Part shown: in pieces, positions 53,466-62,485 of the stretch | Layout of the letters: every line of letters begins with the position of its first letter | How positions within the stretch are numbered: position 1 is the first letter of the stretch | Assembly (NCBI RefSeq): GCF_022113815.1 | Contig: NZ_SGOM01000002.1 | Location: 310,001 to 374,000, forward strand | Length of the DNA stretch: 64,000 bases | Reading direction: 5' to 3' | Source: Vibrio cincinnatiensis | GTDB taxonomy: Bacteria; Pseudomonadota; Gammaproteobacteria; Enterobacterales; Vibrionaceae | Notes under the pieces: generated by a model | What the model was told of the DNA's origin: nothing | Database searches by the model: none | What the model saw: the letters and a program-made list of their open reading frames with translations, nothing else | Position numbers and translations under genes: made by a program

Positions 53466-54077
53466 ATGTTCAAATTGGTCATAGCGAATGAAGTGGTCGA
53501 TTTGTTTGGCGATATAGCGGTTGTATAACATACTGGTATGTGTGGTTCGTGTTTCCAGATGATCGGTCATCCCAGCAATTTTTGTCTCTTCAACGGTCAC
53601 GGTTCCATCTGACTCGCTCTGATTCCCCATTAATAATGTGCGCATCCCGATGGGAATGGTGCCCGCAATACTGCCCAATTTTTGTGGAAAAGCCCATGTG
53701 TCGTGATGTTTTTTCAAGCCATACAGAGTGGCGTTTCCAAGAATGACGCCCAGCCCTAATTGCTCAATTTTGCTTACAATCGAGGCTCCCTGCAAAGGGG
53801 AACCTATGGTGATCACATGAGAAATGTGTTGGGTATTTGGGTGGCGAGCAGCCAAATAGCGTTTGATCATCAAGCCGCCTAGGCTATGCCCAACCAGCAC
53901 ATTGGTTTGTTTGGGATCCAGCGCGGCATCAATTTGGAGGAACAGTTTGTCCTCATTAATGGACACCGTATTGTAGCTAAGTGCGGTTGCCTGATAGCCC
54001 AATTTAGCCAGTTGCTGGCGCAAGGGATGCATAACAATACTGTGCATGTAAAGTCCATGAAGAATAATGACAGGCAT
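53454..54077 (-). CDS. Small alpha/beta hydrolase (lipase/PGAP1-like)
   Basis: A 207-residue cytoplasmic alpha/beta-hydrolase. It opens with the oxyanion motif HGLYMH after a strand (MPVIILHG), carries the nucleophile elbow GHSLGG (Ser at about 65) and has ITIGSPLQG after it. The acid and base are probably Asp in ESDGTVTVEE and His in TTHTSMLY. There is no signal peptide. Relatives are annotated as lipases, acetyltransferases or PGAP1-like esterases; the substrate is not known. It is monocistronic, and the terminator of the converging chemoreceptor gene overlaps its end. Confidence 0.88.
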   Translation of the reverse strand: MPVIILHGLYMHSIVMHPLRQQLAKLGYQATALSYNTVSINEDKLFLQIDAALDPKQTNVLVGHSLGGLMIKRYLAARHPNTQHISHVITIGSPLQGASIVSKIEQLGLGVILGNATLYGLKKHHDTWAFPQKLGSIAGTIPIGMRTLLMGNQSESDGTVTVEETKIAGMTDHLETRTTHTSMLYNRYIAKQIDHFIRYDQFEHEKT

Positions 54078-54207
54078 GATATGTCCTACAAATGGCTCGA
54101 AGTGGTTATCTAATCATGCTTTTATGACAAGTAAAAGGGCTTGTGTGTTTTGTCTACCGAACCCATTCCCTCTTGGAGAGTAAAAAAGAGTAACAAAATG
54201 TTTGTAA

Positions 54208-54222
54208 TGAGAATTAAACTCA
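54208..54222. promoter_or_regulatory. Fur-like box upstream of siderophore receptor
   Basis: TGAGAATTAAACTCA fits the Fur 7-1-7 core TGAnAATnATTnTCA: the left half is perfect and the right half misses two bases. It lies 47 bp before the receptor start. An AT-rich stretch follows. Confidence 0.65.
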
Positions 54223-54269
54223 GTTAGATTCTCGAATTCGTTGCAAACACACTCAATACAAGAAAAATA

Positions 54270-56366
54270 ATGACATTTCACACCAATTCTTCGCCCCTTT
54301 TTTACGCCGTCGTGTTTGGGTTAATATCACCAACGGTTGCGGCTGATGATACTTCACAAGCACAGAGTTTTGACGAAACCGAAAGCCTTGTCGTTTATGG
54401 CCGAGCGTTATCCCTTTATCGAGCGCAAGAGAGCAGCTTAGCGACCAAAATACCGACAGCGATTGATGAAACACCTCAATCTATCCAAGTTCTGCCCCAG
54501 CCGCTTATTCAAGATCAAGGGGCTCGGCAGATAACCGATTTGTACCGTTCTATCAGTGGCGTCAGCCAGTATTCGTATTCTGGGGTGACCTTCCGTGGTT
54601 TTCGTCAAGATCACATTTTGTATGATGGGGTTCGCGGTGATCCTTTTAATGGTTTTGCTATTCCTCAGCTATTTAATATAGAACAGGTTGAAGTGCTAAA
54701 AGGGCCTTCATCGGCGGTGATGGGAAGTGGCGAACCGGGCGGTGTGATTAACTATGTGACGAAAAAGCCGACCGTTTACACTCAAAACAAGATTTCCATC
54801 ACTGCAGGAAATCAAGATTTTGTAAGTGGAAGCCTTGAACTTTCTGGCCCAGCGACAGAGGATCAGAGCCAGCGTTATCGAATCGCCATTTACCAAGATC
54901 ATGAGAACCCTTCTCGTGATAACATGGATGTTCGTAATAGAATTATCGACCTTGGTTATGCTTGGGATATAACCGACAGTACCACCGTCACAGCACAGTT
55001 TACTGATATTATCCAGCACTATGGAGGGGCGCGTTTACGGGGTATTCCAACGGATGACAAGGGGAATTTTCTCGCCGATATTGATTGGAATGCTAACGAA
55101 GCATCCGATTTTCAAGATTTAGAGGCGCAGGTTTATCAACTTCGTCTCGAACAACGCTTTAATGCTTGGTTAAGCGGTGATCTCACTCTGCGCTATTATG
55201 AGAATACTGAGAACCAAAAATATCATGAGCCCAATGGATTATTAGATTCCAATGACGATGGTGTGCTAGATACCAGTGAGCGTCAGTTTCGAGATCAAGT
55301 TCGCCATAATAAAGCCGGTTCGGTGAGCGCCAATGTGATGGCTGAGCTCGGTGCTCATACATTACTACTCGGGGGGGACTACTACCGTATTGATGAAGAC
55401 TATATTTATTATCGAGCCAATGCGGGAGACATCAGCTTAACCAATCCCATCTATGGTGCGGATACTTCAGCCTATAATCTGACTCTGGCTAAACAAACGG
55501 AAGCACGTTCACAGCGCTATGGCGCTTATATTCAAGATCAATGGAAAATTACGGAACGTTGGAATCTATTAGCGGGGCTACGTTTGGATGGCTATAAAGA
55601 CAAAGTTGACGATCTCAAAGCGGGGGCTCGTGATGATTATACTGGCTCTGGTCTGTCATATCGCTTAGGGTCGACTTACCAAATTAATGCCCAGTGGCAC
55701 CCTTATGCGGTTGTTGCAACGGGGTTTGTTCCGCAAGATGCGACAAACCAAGCCAGTTCAAATGGTGGGCCGTTTGATCCTGAAGAAAGTTTGATGTATG
55801 AGGCGGGCGTCCGTAGCTATTGGCTAGACAATGCACTGAACGTTAACCTCGCGCTCTACCACATCAACAAAGAAAACATCCTACAAACCGACCCGAATGA
55901 TGATTCCCGTTCAGTGGCTTACGGGAAAGTACGTAGCCAAGGGGTGGAAGTCGATATTTTGGCTGATCTAACGGAAAATTGGGCGGCTAACTTAAGTTAT
56001 GCCTATAACGATACCCGAGTGAAGGAAGCCTATGATGGAATCAGTGGTACGGTCGGAACCCGTTTTGCCAATGCTCCCCATCATCAATTAGGGCTGTGGA
56101 CTCGATATGATGTGACGGCGATAGATTCTTCGATAGGTTTTGGTGCTGATCACGTTAGTGAGCAATACAACCAGAGTGGTCAAATGGTTAAAGCCTATAC
56201 GGTCTTTGATGCTTCATGGCAGACACGCTGGCAGCAGTGGTTATTCCAAGTTAATGTAAAAAACCTATTTGATAAAAAATACGCGGTGAGTGGCTTTATT
56301 GACCGTACTGGTCATTTCCCAGGCGAGCAGCGTCGCATTTATCTTACCGCAAGCTATGACTTCTAA
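54270..56366 (+). CDS. TonB-dependent siderophore receptor
   Basis: This outer-membrane receptor imports an iron-siderophore using TonB energy. The 698-residue protein has a signal peptide (cleaved after SPTVAA), a TonB box region near ESLVVYGRA, a plug domain (about 48-165; TPQSIQVLPQPLIQDQG, GVTFRGFRQDHILYDGV, IEQVEVLKGPSSAVMGSGEPGGVINYVTKKP) and a 22-strand barrel ending LTASYDF with terminal Phe. The plug most resembles receptors for hydroxamate siderophores or ferrichrome-like compounds; the ligand is not determined. It is followed at 27 bp by a FecB-type binding protein and permease genes. It is likely Fur-regulated through the upstream box. Confidence 0.92.
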   Translation: MTFHTNSSPLFYAVVFGLISPTVAADDTSQAQSFDETESLVVYGRALSLYRAQESSLATKIPTAIDETPQSIQVLPQPLIQDQGARQITDLYRSISGVSQYSYSGVTFRGFRQDHILYDGVRGDPFNGFAIPQLFNIEQVEVLKGPSSAVMGSGEPGGVINYVTKKPTVYTQNKISITAGNQDFVSGSLELSGPATEDQSQRYRIAIYQDHENPSRDNMDVRNRIIDLGYAWDITDSTTVTAQFTDIIQHYGGARLRGIPTDDKGNFLADIDWNANEASDFQDLEAQVYQLRLEQRFNAWLSGDLTLRYYENTENQKYHEPNGLLDSNDDGVLDTSERQFRDQVRHNKAGSVSANVMAELGAHTLLLGGDYYRIDEDYIYYRANAGDISLTNPIYGADTSAYNLTLAKQTEARSQRYGAYIQDQWKITERWNLLAGLRLDGYKDKVDDLKAGARDDYTGSGLSYRLGSTYQINAQWHPYAVVATGFVPQDATNQASSNGGPFDPEESLMYEAGVRSYWLDNALNVNLALYHINKENILQTDPNDDSRSVAYGKVRSQGVEVDILADLTENWAANLSYAYNDTRVKEAYDGISGTVGTRFANAPHHQLGLWTRYDVTAIDSSIGFGADHVSEQYNQSGQMVKAYTVFDASWQTRWQQWLFQVNVKNLFDKKYAVSGFIDRTGHFPGEQRRIYLTASYDF

Positions 56367-56393
56367 GGTTCGAACATCTGAAATAGGTAAATA

Positions 56394-57296
56394 ATGATGA
56401 ATGCATTGTTATGGAAACGACTAAGCCTGATTGTGGTGGGCTGGGGTCTGAGTTTTATGGCTTTTGCGGTGACCGTGACTGACAGCCAAGGCTCATTTTC
56501 TTTGGATTCTGTTCCACAGCGAATTGTGGCATTGGAGTTTTCTTTTGTTGATGCTCTGGTGGCGGTTGAGGTCAGCCCTATTGGCATTGCTGATGACAAC
56601 GATCCTAAGCGTTTATTGCCCGCGGTATCCTCTCAATTGGGCCAATGGACTTCGGTGGGCACACGTTCGCAGCCAAGTTTAGAAGTGATAGCTTCACTTA
56701 AACCGGATTTAATTATTGCTGATGTGGATCGCCATGCAGCGGTATACGCCGATTTAGTCAAAATAGCACCCACGTTGTTGCTGCCCTCACGGCGAGAAAC
56801 GTATGAAGATAACCTAAACTCTGCTCAAATTATCGGCCAAGTGATTGGCCGTTCATTACTGATGCAGAAAAGGCTCATGCTGCATCGACAGCGAATGCAG
56901 CACTATGCGGCACAGCTGTCTGATTTAAAAAAGCAGACGGTGCAATTTGGTGTAGCCCGAGAGAATGGTTTTTATGCTCATTCGGTGGAATCGTATGCGG
57001 GGGGCGTGATCCACGCGTTGGGGCTTCGTACGCCAGAAGGGTTGAAAAATGAAAATGCCTCACGACAAATTAGCTTAGAACAACTGCTGGCACTTAACCC
57101 AGATTATTTATTCGTGGGAGACTACACCGACAGCAGCATTATCAATAAGTGGCAAGCTCAGCCATTGTGGCGAGTGCTCACCGCCGCCCGTAGTCAACAC
57201 ATTTTTCACGTTGATGGGAATTTGTGGGCACGGTGTCGGGGGATTTTAGCGGCCGAATATATGGCCGAGGATTTGGTGATGCGAGTGCACCCTTAA
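56394..57296 (+). CDS. FecB-type periplasmic siderophore-binding protein
   Basis: The 300-residue class III binding protein delivers ferri-siderophores to the permease. A signal peptide (MMNALLWKRLSLIVVGWGLSFMAFA) is followed by two domains joined by a rigid helix (about 150-172; SAQIIGQVIGRSLLMQKRLML). Family motifs include VPQRIVALEFSFVDALVAV and LEVIASLKPDLIIAD. Start ATG 56394 has AATAGGTAAATA upstream. It follows the receptor gene by 27 bp and its stop TAA overlaps the ATG of the permease by one base (TAATG), so these form one operon. Ligand class is shared with the receptor and unproven. Confidence 0.9.
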   Translation: MMNALLWKRLSLIVVGWGLSFMAFAVTVTDSQGSFSLDSVPQRIVALEFSFVDALVAVEVSPIGIADDNDPKRLLPAVSSQLGQWTSVGTRSQPSLEVIASLKPDLIIADVDRHAAVYADLVKIAPTLLLPSRRETYEDNLNSAQIIGQVIGRSLLMQKRLMLHRQRMQHYAAQLSDLKKQTVQFGVARENGFYAHSVESYAGGVIHALGLRTPEGLKNENASRQISLEQLLALNPDYLFVGDYTDSSIINKWQAQPLWRVLTAARSQHIFHVDGNLWARCRGILAAEYMAEDLVMRVHP

Positions 57297-58297
57297 TGCC
57301 ATTATCTGTGCCAAGAAGGATTCCCCGTTTATTTATTTTGCTGCTGATGGTGTTAATGCTTACCAGTTGGCTTGCTTTGTTTGCTTTTTCCTCGTTGCCG
57401 ATTTCTGCTACGGATGCACTGAGTACGTTATGGCACATGGATGAACAGCAGGTGACCCACCTGATTGTGCGAGATATTCGCTTACCACGTGCTCTTGAAG
57501 CGATCTTGATCGGTGCAAGTTTAAGCTGTGCAGGGGCCCTTATGCAGGGACTAACCCGTAACCCACTGGCTTCTCCTAGCTTGTTTGGCGTAAATGCGGG
57601 GGCGGCATTGGGTATGGCGCTGGTCAGTACGATTTTTACCAGCACTTTTATACTGACAAGCCAAGTCGCCGCGATGTTAGGAGGGCTGAGTGCTTGGACC
57701 TTAGTGATGGTGCTAGGGGGAGCGTGGAAAATGGGGGCAGAGCGTGGGCAATTGGTGCTGGCAGGAATCGCCATTTCAGCCTTATGTTCGGCTTTGACTA
57801 AAGCGTGTGTGATTTTAGTTGAAGAGCAAGCGGCCAGTGTTATGACGTGGTTGGCCGGTTCATTTGCTCATGTTGGTTGGGGAACATGGCAAATGAGTTG
57901 GCCGGGGCTAAGTGCTGCGCTGGTGCTCAGTATGCTCCTTGCCCCTAAACTCAATATCTTGGTGATGGGCGATGAGCGCGTTAAAAGTTTAGGCGTGAAT
58001 TTGACCTTATTGAGAATACTGGTTGGCTTGATTGTTCTCACCTTGGTTGGGATAAGCGTGAGTATGGTGGGCGCCATTGCCTTTATTGGATTAATCGTCC
58101 CCCATATGGCGCGATTTTTAGTGGGTTATGATCATCGCATTCTATTACCTACGGTGATGCTACTGGGGGCAATACTTGCCTTGGCGGCGGATATTCTCAG
58201 CCGCATGGTTGTTTTTCCCTCAGAAACTCCAGCGGGTGCGGTACTTGCGTTGATTGGTGCGCCCTATTTTCTGTATTTAGTGAGGAAACAGCGATGA
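57296..58297 (+). CDS. FecC/FecCD-type iron-siderophore permease
   Basis: One of the two integral permeases of the importer. The 333-residue protein has about ten TM helices with the BtuC/FecCD motifs (RLPRALEAILIGASLSCAGALMQGLTRNPLASPSLFGVNAGA) and an ATPase-contact loop. ATG 57296 overlaps the previous stop by one base; a longer frame from 57224 overlaps the binding-protein gene by 73 bp and was rejected. It overlaps the next permease gene by 4 bp (ATGA), a coupling that keeps the two subunits balanced. Confidence 0.9.
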   Translation: MPLSVPRRIPRLFILLLMVLMLTSWLALFAFSSLPISATDALSTLWHMDEQQVTHLIVRDIRLPRALEAILIGASLSCAGALMQGLTRNPLASPSLFGVNAGAALGMALVSTIFTSTFILTSQVAAMLGGLSAWTLVMVLGGAWKMGAERGQLVLAGIAISALCSALTKACVILVEEQAASVMTWLAGSFAHVGWGTWQMSWPGLSAALVLSMLLAPKLNILVMGDERVKSLGVNLTLLRILVGLIVLTLVGISVSMVGAIAFIGLIVPHMARFLVGYDHRILLPTVMLLGAILALAADILSRMVVFPSETPAGAVLALIGAPYFLYLVRKQR

Positions 58298-59256
58298 ACC
58301 GTGCTTACCCAACGTTAGCGTTCATCACTGGATTATTGTTGCTTGGTGCCGCCTTGAGTTTATGCTTTGGCGCTGTGAGCCTGACGATTAATCAAGTTTG
58401 GGATGGCTTATTTATGGGGAGTGAACACTATTTCACGATTCATGAGTACCGTTTACCTCGCCTATTTATCGCCATACTTGTTGGAGCGATGTTAGCCAGT
58501 GCCGGGGTATTAATTCAGGGGGTGATCCGCAATCCATTAGCGTCACCCGATATTCTGGGCGTGAGTCATGGAGCCAGTTTAGCGGCGGTGGCGTTAATGA
58601 CCCTCTGGCCCAGTGTGCCCATATACTGGTTACCTGCCGTGTCATTAGTCGGAGGAATTGCTTCTGCGTTGCTCCTTGCTCTGGTGTGTGGCGGTCGTAC
58701 GGCTCCGATCCGAGTTGCCATAACCGGGGTTGCCTTAGCTGCGTTGTATGGTAGTGCAATCGATTTTCTTATCCTCACTCAGCCGCTGGAAATCAATCAG
58801 GCACTTTTATGGTTAACCGGCAGTTTATGGGGGCGAGGGTGGTCGCAATGGATGATGTTGTGGCCATGGTGGATTTTGCTTCCTATTCTGTTATGGCTCA
58901 GTCATTCGCTGAATGTATTAACCTTGGGTGATGAACGAGCGAGCAATCTCGGCATTTCTGTCATTAGGGTACGAGCTGGCGCTTTATTCGTTGCTGTAAT
59001 CTGGACTTCGGCAGCAGTGGCGGTTTGTGGACCAATCAGCTTTCTTGGTTTAGTGGCTCCGCATCTTGCGCGTCAGCTTGTGGGTGGGCAGCATCAATAT
59101 TTATTACCCACTGCCATGTTAGTTGGGGCGTTATTGTTGCTTGTGGCTGATCTTGTAGCCCGAACACTTGCTCCGCCATTAGAACTGCCTGCCGGTATCA
59201 TGACCGCCATTATTGGTGCTCCGTATTTTTTGTATCTATTAATGAGAATGAAATAA
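58294..59256 (+). CDS. FecD/FecCD-type iron-siderophore permease
   Basis: The second integral permease of the importer, 320 residues, homologous to FecD. It has the FecCD motif YRLPRLFIAILVGAMLASAGVLIQGVIRNPLASPDILGVSHGA and GPISFLGLVAPHLARQLVG near the end, the ATPase-contact segment. It begins with an overlap of 4 bp with the upstream permease and ends 3 bp before the ATPase gene. Together with the FecC-like partner it forms a heterodimeric channel. Confidence 0.9.
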   Translation: MNRAYPTLAFITGLLLLGAALSLCFGAVSLTINQVWDGLFMGSEHYFTIHEYRLPRLFIAILVGAMLASAGVLIQGVIRNPLASPDILGVSHGASLAAVALMTLWPSVPIYWLPAVSLVGGIASALLLALVCGGRTAPIRVAITGVALAALYGSAIDFLILTQPLEINQALLWLTGSLWGRGWSQWMMLWPWWILLPILLWLSHSLNVLTLGDERASNLGISVIRVRAGALFVAVIWTSAAVAVCGPISFLGLVAPHLARQLVGGQHQYLLPTAMLVGALLLLVADLVARTLAPPLELPAGIMTAIIGAPYFLYLLMRMK

Positions 59257-59259
59257 TCC

Positions 59260-60027
59260 ATGCATTTAACCACCGAAAATCTGGTTGTTGGATACGGCAA
59301 AGGGCCGATTGTTAACGGCGTTGATGTGACGATCCCTGAAGGAAAAATCTCGGCTTTACTGGGGCCAAATGGGTGTGGCAAATCCACGTTATTAAAAACA
59401 TTATCACGAATTTTAAAACCACAACGTGGGCACGTTTTCTGGGAAGGGAAAGCGGTTGAACAGGTACCCTCCCGAGTTTTCGCTCGGCAACTCGCATTAT
59501 TACCTCAGTCTCAGCAACCTCCAGAAGGGGTGAGTGTACGAGAAGTCGTCTCTTATGGACGTAGCCCATATACGGGGTTTTGGGGACAACTGTCGGTACA
59601 CGATAAATGTATTATTGAACAAGCCATGCAAGCCACGGGGGTAGAAGCATTTGCTGAAACGCCCGTCATTGATTTATCGGGTGGGCAACGCCAGCGTGTA
59701 TGGCTTGCGTTAACTTTGGCTCAGGATACGGACTTTATTTTGCTTGATGAACCGACCACGTATTTAGATATGAACCATCAAGTAGAACTCATGAAGCTGC
59801 TACGTATGCTCAATCAACAAGGTAAAACGATTGTGGCCGTACTGCACGATATTAATCAAGCGTGTCGTTACTGCGACCATTTGATAGTGATGCAAGCAGG
59901 TCGAGTGATCACTGAGGGGGCTCCCCAAGTTGTGATGACCCCGAAGTTATTAGCAGAGGTCTTTGAATTGGATGCTGAAATTCATCAAGATCCCATTGCT
60001 GGTACGCCGATGTGTATCGTCCGTTGA
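59260..60027 (+). CDS. FecE-type iron-siderophore ABC ATPase
   Basis: The 255-residue nucleotide-binding subunit drives siderophore import. Motifs: Walker A (GPNGCGKSTLLKTL), signature LSGGQRQRVWLALTLAQ, Walker B (DFILLDEPTTYLD) and switch His (VAVLHDINQA). Residues LPQSQQPPEGVSVREVV form the Q-loop zone. It is the last gene of the siderophore operon (receptor, FecB, C, D, E) and converges on nrtR with only 2 bp between stops. No terminator was found in the short gap. Confidence 0.93.
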   Translation: MHLTTENLVVGYGKGPIVNGVDVTIPEGKISALLGPNGCGKSTLLKTLSRILKPQRGHVFWEGKAVEQVPSRVFARQLALLPQSQQPPEGVSVREVVSYGRSPYTGFWGQLSVHDKCIIEQAMQATGVEAFAETPVIDLSGGQRQRVWLALTLAQDTDFILLDEPTTYLDMNHQVELMKLLRMLNQQGKTIVAVLHDINQACRYCDHLIVMQAGRVITEGAPQVVMTPKLLAEVFELDAEIHQDPIAGTPMCIVR

Positions 60028-60029
60028 TT

Positions 60030-60746
60030 TTATCCGCGTAAGCAGGTTTGAAAATAAGTGACTTCATGGTTAGCAAGGCGGTACACGGTGGCGGGTTTTC
60101 CGCCTTTTCCTTTGCATGAAGCAGCGATTTTATTGGCGCTGACAATTACACCCGTATTAATGAGCCGCCGTTTGACGGTCATACGATTCATTTCTACCCC
60201 AAATTTTGCGTAAGCCTCGATGATATCCGCCACCAGAAATTCTTTTTCCAGAGAAAATAAGACCACGGAGGTATATTCGACTGCAGCGCGCAGTTTTTTC
60301 CAAGCGTGCTGAATTTGAGCAACATGGTCAAAAGCCAGTTCCATTTCATTATTCAGTAACATCGTCAGGCTAAACCAATTAACACGATCCCGATCGATAC
60401 CAAAATCCTCAATTTGCTCAACGTTAGAGGGATTAAGCAGCGCATAATGAGAGATGCTAACGCTCCAGCCATCGGGATCGCGCTTAGGGTTACCATCGAC
60501 CAGTGGGTCGCTAATAAAGTTGGGGTAGGTATGAATTTTTTGTCGGCAAATACGTCGTCGAGCAGAATCGAAATCTTCATCGGCGGGTTCTCCACCGCTG
60601 GTTGTCATATCTTCGTCATACACAAGCCCTCCTGGTAAGGCCCATTGGCCACAATCTGGCCGGTGAGGGTTACTGCGTTTAACCAACAATGTTTGAATAC
60701 CTGTCGGCGCGAGGCGCAGACAAACCATATCAATGGTGACAATCAT
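60030..60746 (-). CDS. nrtR: NrtR-type NAD-metabolism regulator (Nudix-HTH)
   Basis: NrtR proteins are repressors with a Nudix-like N-terminal sensor (ADP-ribose or related NAD metabolites) and a C-terminal winged helix. The 238-residue product begins at ATG 60746 (AGGGATCTCAGC upstream) with VTIDMVCLRLAPTGIQTLLVKRS. The Nudix helix is degenerate: GGLVYDEDMTT...ARRRICRQ lacks the catalytic Glu pair, so no hydrolase activity is expected. The C-terminal domain has the family pattern VEMNRMTVKRRLINTG and KGKGGKPATVYRL. It is divergent from pncB, the usual NrtR target, with matching palindromes between. Confidence 0.9.
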   Translation of the reverse strand: MIVTIDMVCLRLAPTGIQTLLVKRSNPHRPDCGQWALPGGLVYDEDMTTSGGEPADEDFDSARRRICRQKIHTYPNFISDPLVDGNPKRDPDGWSVSISHYALLNPSNVEQIEDFGIDRDRVNWFSLTMLLNNEMELAFDHVAQIQHAWKKLRAAVEYTSVVLFSLEKEFLVADIIEAYAKFGVEMNRMTVKRRLINTGVIVSANKIAASCKGKGGKPATVYRLANHEVTYFQTCLRG

Positions 60747-60815
60747 GCTGAGATCCCTGAAAAACAGTGACCTCATTCTAGGCAAGAGGTCGGATTGGGT
60801 CAAATGTAAATAACG

Positions 60816-60959
60816 GTTTGTGACAAACGATGTTTATCATGCGCATACGAGCAAAGTAACCTCCATTGGGATTGGCTTTGTAATGTCACGAAGAACAATA
60901 CACGTATAAACCTTATGGATAGAGAGTCTGTGTTAGTTTGTCACAATAGTTGACAAACT
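60816..60959. promoter_or_regulatory. NrtR-like palindromes between nrtR and pncB
   Basis: AGTTTGTCA (60935-60943) and TGACAAACT (60951-60959) are perfect 9-bp arms with a 7-bp spacer. A second, compact dyad, GTTTGTGACAAAC (60816-60828), uses the same GTTTGT/ACAAAC arms. The first lies 89 bp before the pncB start and the second 70 bp before the nrtR start, fitting joint repression of both genes. Confidence 0.7.
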
Positions 60960-61047
60960 TGTAAGGCTAATTTATTGTGCTGGAAAAGTTAGCAACATAA
61001 TGTTACTAACATGCAACTCTGTTAATCTTGAACGGAAGGATGGCATA

Positions 61048-62355
61048 ATGAACGCTTGCCTGTTTTCTCCCCACCTTATCCGCAGCTTGTTGGATCTTGA
61101 TGCTTATAAAATCAATATGATGCAGGCCATTCATTCCTTTTATCCTGACGTCCAAGTGCGCTATGAACTGATTGTACGTAGTGATGAAGATATCAGTGAT
61201 CTTTTGGAAGACGTTCGTGAGGAGATCGCGCATTTGGCCTCTTTACGTTTTTCTGATGCAGATATTGCTTACCTAAAGAAAAGCTCACCTCATCTTAAAG
61301 CCTCTTTTTTACAGTCGTTGCGGTATTTTCACTTTCAACCTGAGCGACAGGTTGAGATGGGCACGATAAAACAAGATGGAAAGCACCAGTTGCGTATTGC
61401 GATTCAGGGAGCATGGCGAGATACCATTTTGTATGAAACCTTGGTGATGGCGATCGTCTCTGAAGTGCGTAGCCGCCGCCGATGGGCACAAGTGCCTGCC
61501 GAGCTCCCTTTGCAAGTACTGGCAGAAAAAGTTCAGGCTTTAAAAGTCGAGCTTAAAAAACGTGGCATAGAGAATTTTTCATTGACAGAAATGGGGACTC
61601 GCCGCCGTTTTTCCAGCCAAGTTCAGCGTGATGTGATTGCTTATCTTCAACAAGAAATACCTGAACAGTTACTCGGCACGAGTAATTACCATTTTGCCCG
61701 TGAGTTTAACCTTCCTCCTATCGGTACGATTGCACATGAATGGTTTATGGGGCATCAAGCTTTAGTTAATGTCGGCGATTCACAACGAGTCGCGTTAGAA
61801 CAGTGGCTCCGAGCGTTTGATGGGCAACTTTCCATTGCCCCAACCGATACATTAACCATTGATGCCTTTATTCGTGATTTTAATGTGCACCTTGCCAAAG
61901 CGTACGATGGCGTTCGTCATGATTCTGGTTGCCCGTTCACTTGGGGCGATAAGATGCTCGCTCACTACAAAAAGTTAGGCATTGATCCTAAAAATAAGCT
62001 CTTTATTTTTTCGGATGGACTGAACTTTGAACAGGCACTATCACTGTGTGAATACTTTGCGGGGCGCGTTCGTATTTCATTTGGAATCGGAACTTTTCTA
62101 ACCAATGATTTAGCGGGCTGGAAAAGTGAATCCGGTAATGCTTATCAACCCTTATCGATGGTGATTAAGTTAACCGAGTGCCATGGTCGTCCGGTAGCAA
62201 AAGTGAGTGATGAACCTGAAAAAGCCATGTGTGAAGACCCGATTTTCCTCGCGAACCTGAAACGGCGCTTCAATATTGAGGTCGATATGGATGCTTTACT
62301 GGTTGAATTACAGCAAAAAAAGCGTCAGCAGCGACAATACATCGCCGCCGCGTAA
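61048..62355 (+). CDS. pncB: Nicotinate phosphoribosyltransferase
   Basis: PncB makes nicotinate mononucleotide from nicotinate and PRPP (with ATP) in NAD salvage. The 435-residue start at ATG 61048 follows AAGGATGGCATA; an upstream ATG at 61000 adds 16 residues unlike any PncB. Signatures: LLDLDAYKINMMQAIHSFYPDVQVRYELI at the N-terminus, FSLTEMGTRRRFS and GTSNYHFAREFNLPPIGTIAHEWFMG with the catalytic His, and the C-terminal GIGTFLTNDL. The divergent nrtR and the shared palindromes argue for NAD-dependent repression. A terminator follows. Confidence 0.95.
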   Translation: MNACLFSPHLIRSLLDLDAYKINMMQAIHSFYPDVQVRYELIVRSDEDISDLLEDVREEIAHLASLRFSDADIAYLKKSSPHLKASFLQSLRYFHFQPERQVEMGTIKQDGKHQLRIAIQGAWRDTILYETLVMAIVSEVRSRRRWAQVPAELPLQVLAEKVQALKVELKKRGIENFSLTEMGTRRRFSSQVQRDVIAYLQQEIPEQLLGTSNYHFAREFNLPPIGTIAHEWFMGHQALVNVGDSQRVALEQWLRAFDGQLSIAPTDTLTIDAFIRDFNVHLAKAYDGVRHDSGCPFTWGDKMLAHYKKLGIDPKNKLFIFSDGLNFEQALSLCEYFAGRVRISFGIGTFLTNDLAGWKSESGNAYQPLSMVIKLTECHGRPVAKVSDEPEKAMCEDPIFLANLKRRFNIEVDMDALLVELQQKKRQQRQYIAAA

Positions 62356-62367
62356 TTAAATGACAAA

Positions 62368-62400
62368 AAACCACCATAACCCATGGTGGTTTTCTTTTTT
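62368..62400 (+). terminator. Terminator of pncB
   Basis: AAACCACCAT pairs with ATGGTGGTTT (10 bp, 5-nt loop), followed by TCTTTTTT. Confidence 0.85.
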
Positions 62401-62485
62401 GAGCATCGACTAAACAACACTTTACCCGAGTCCCGCCATTCGGCATGATGACAAGGGTCGATACGTGTAAAGAGATGAGTGGATA

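Noticed and set aside
57224..57295. Longer start for the FecC-like permease
   Set aside because: It would overlap the binding-protein gene by 73 bp; ATG 57296 gives a one-base overlap with the previous stop and a normal N-terminus.
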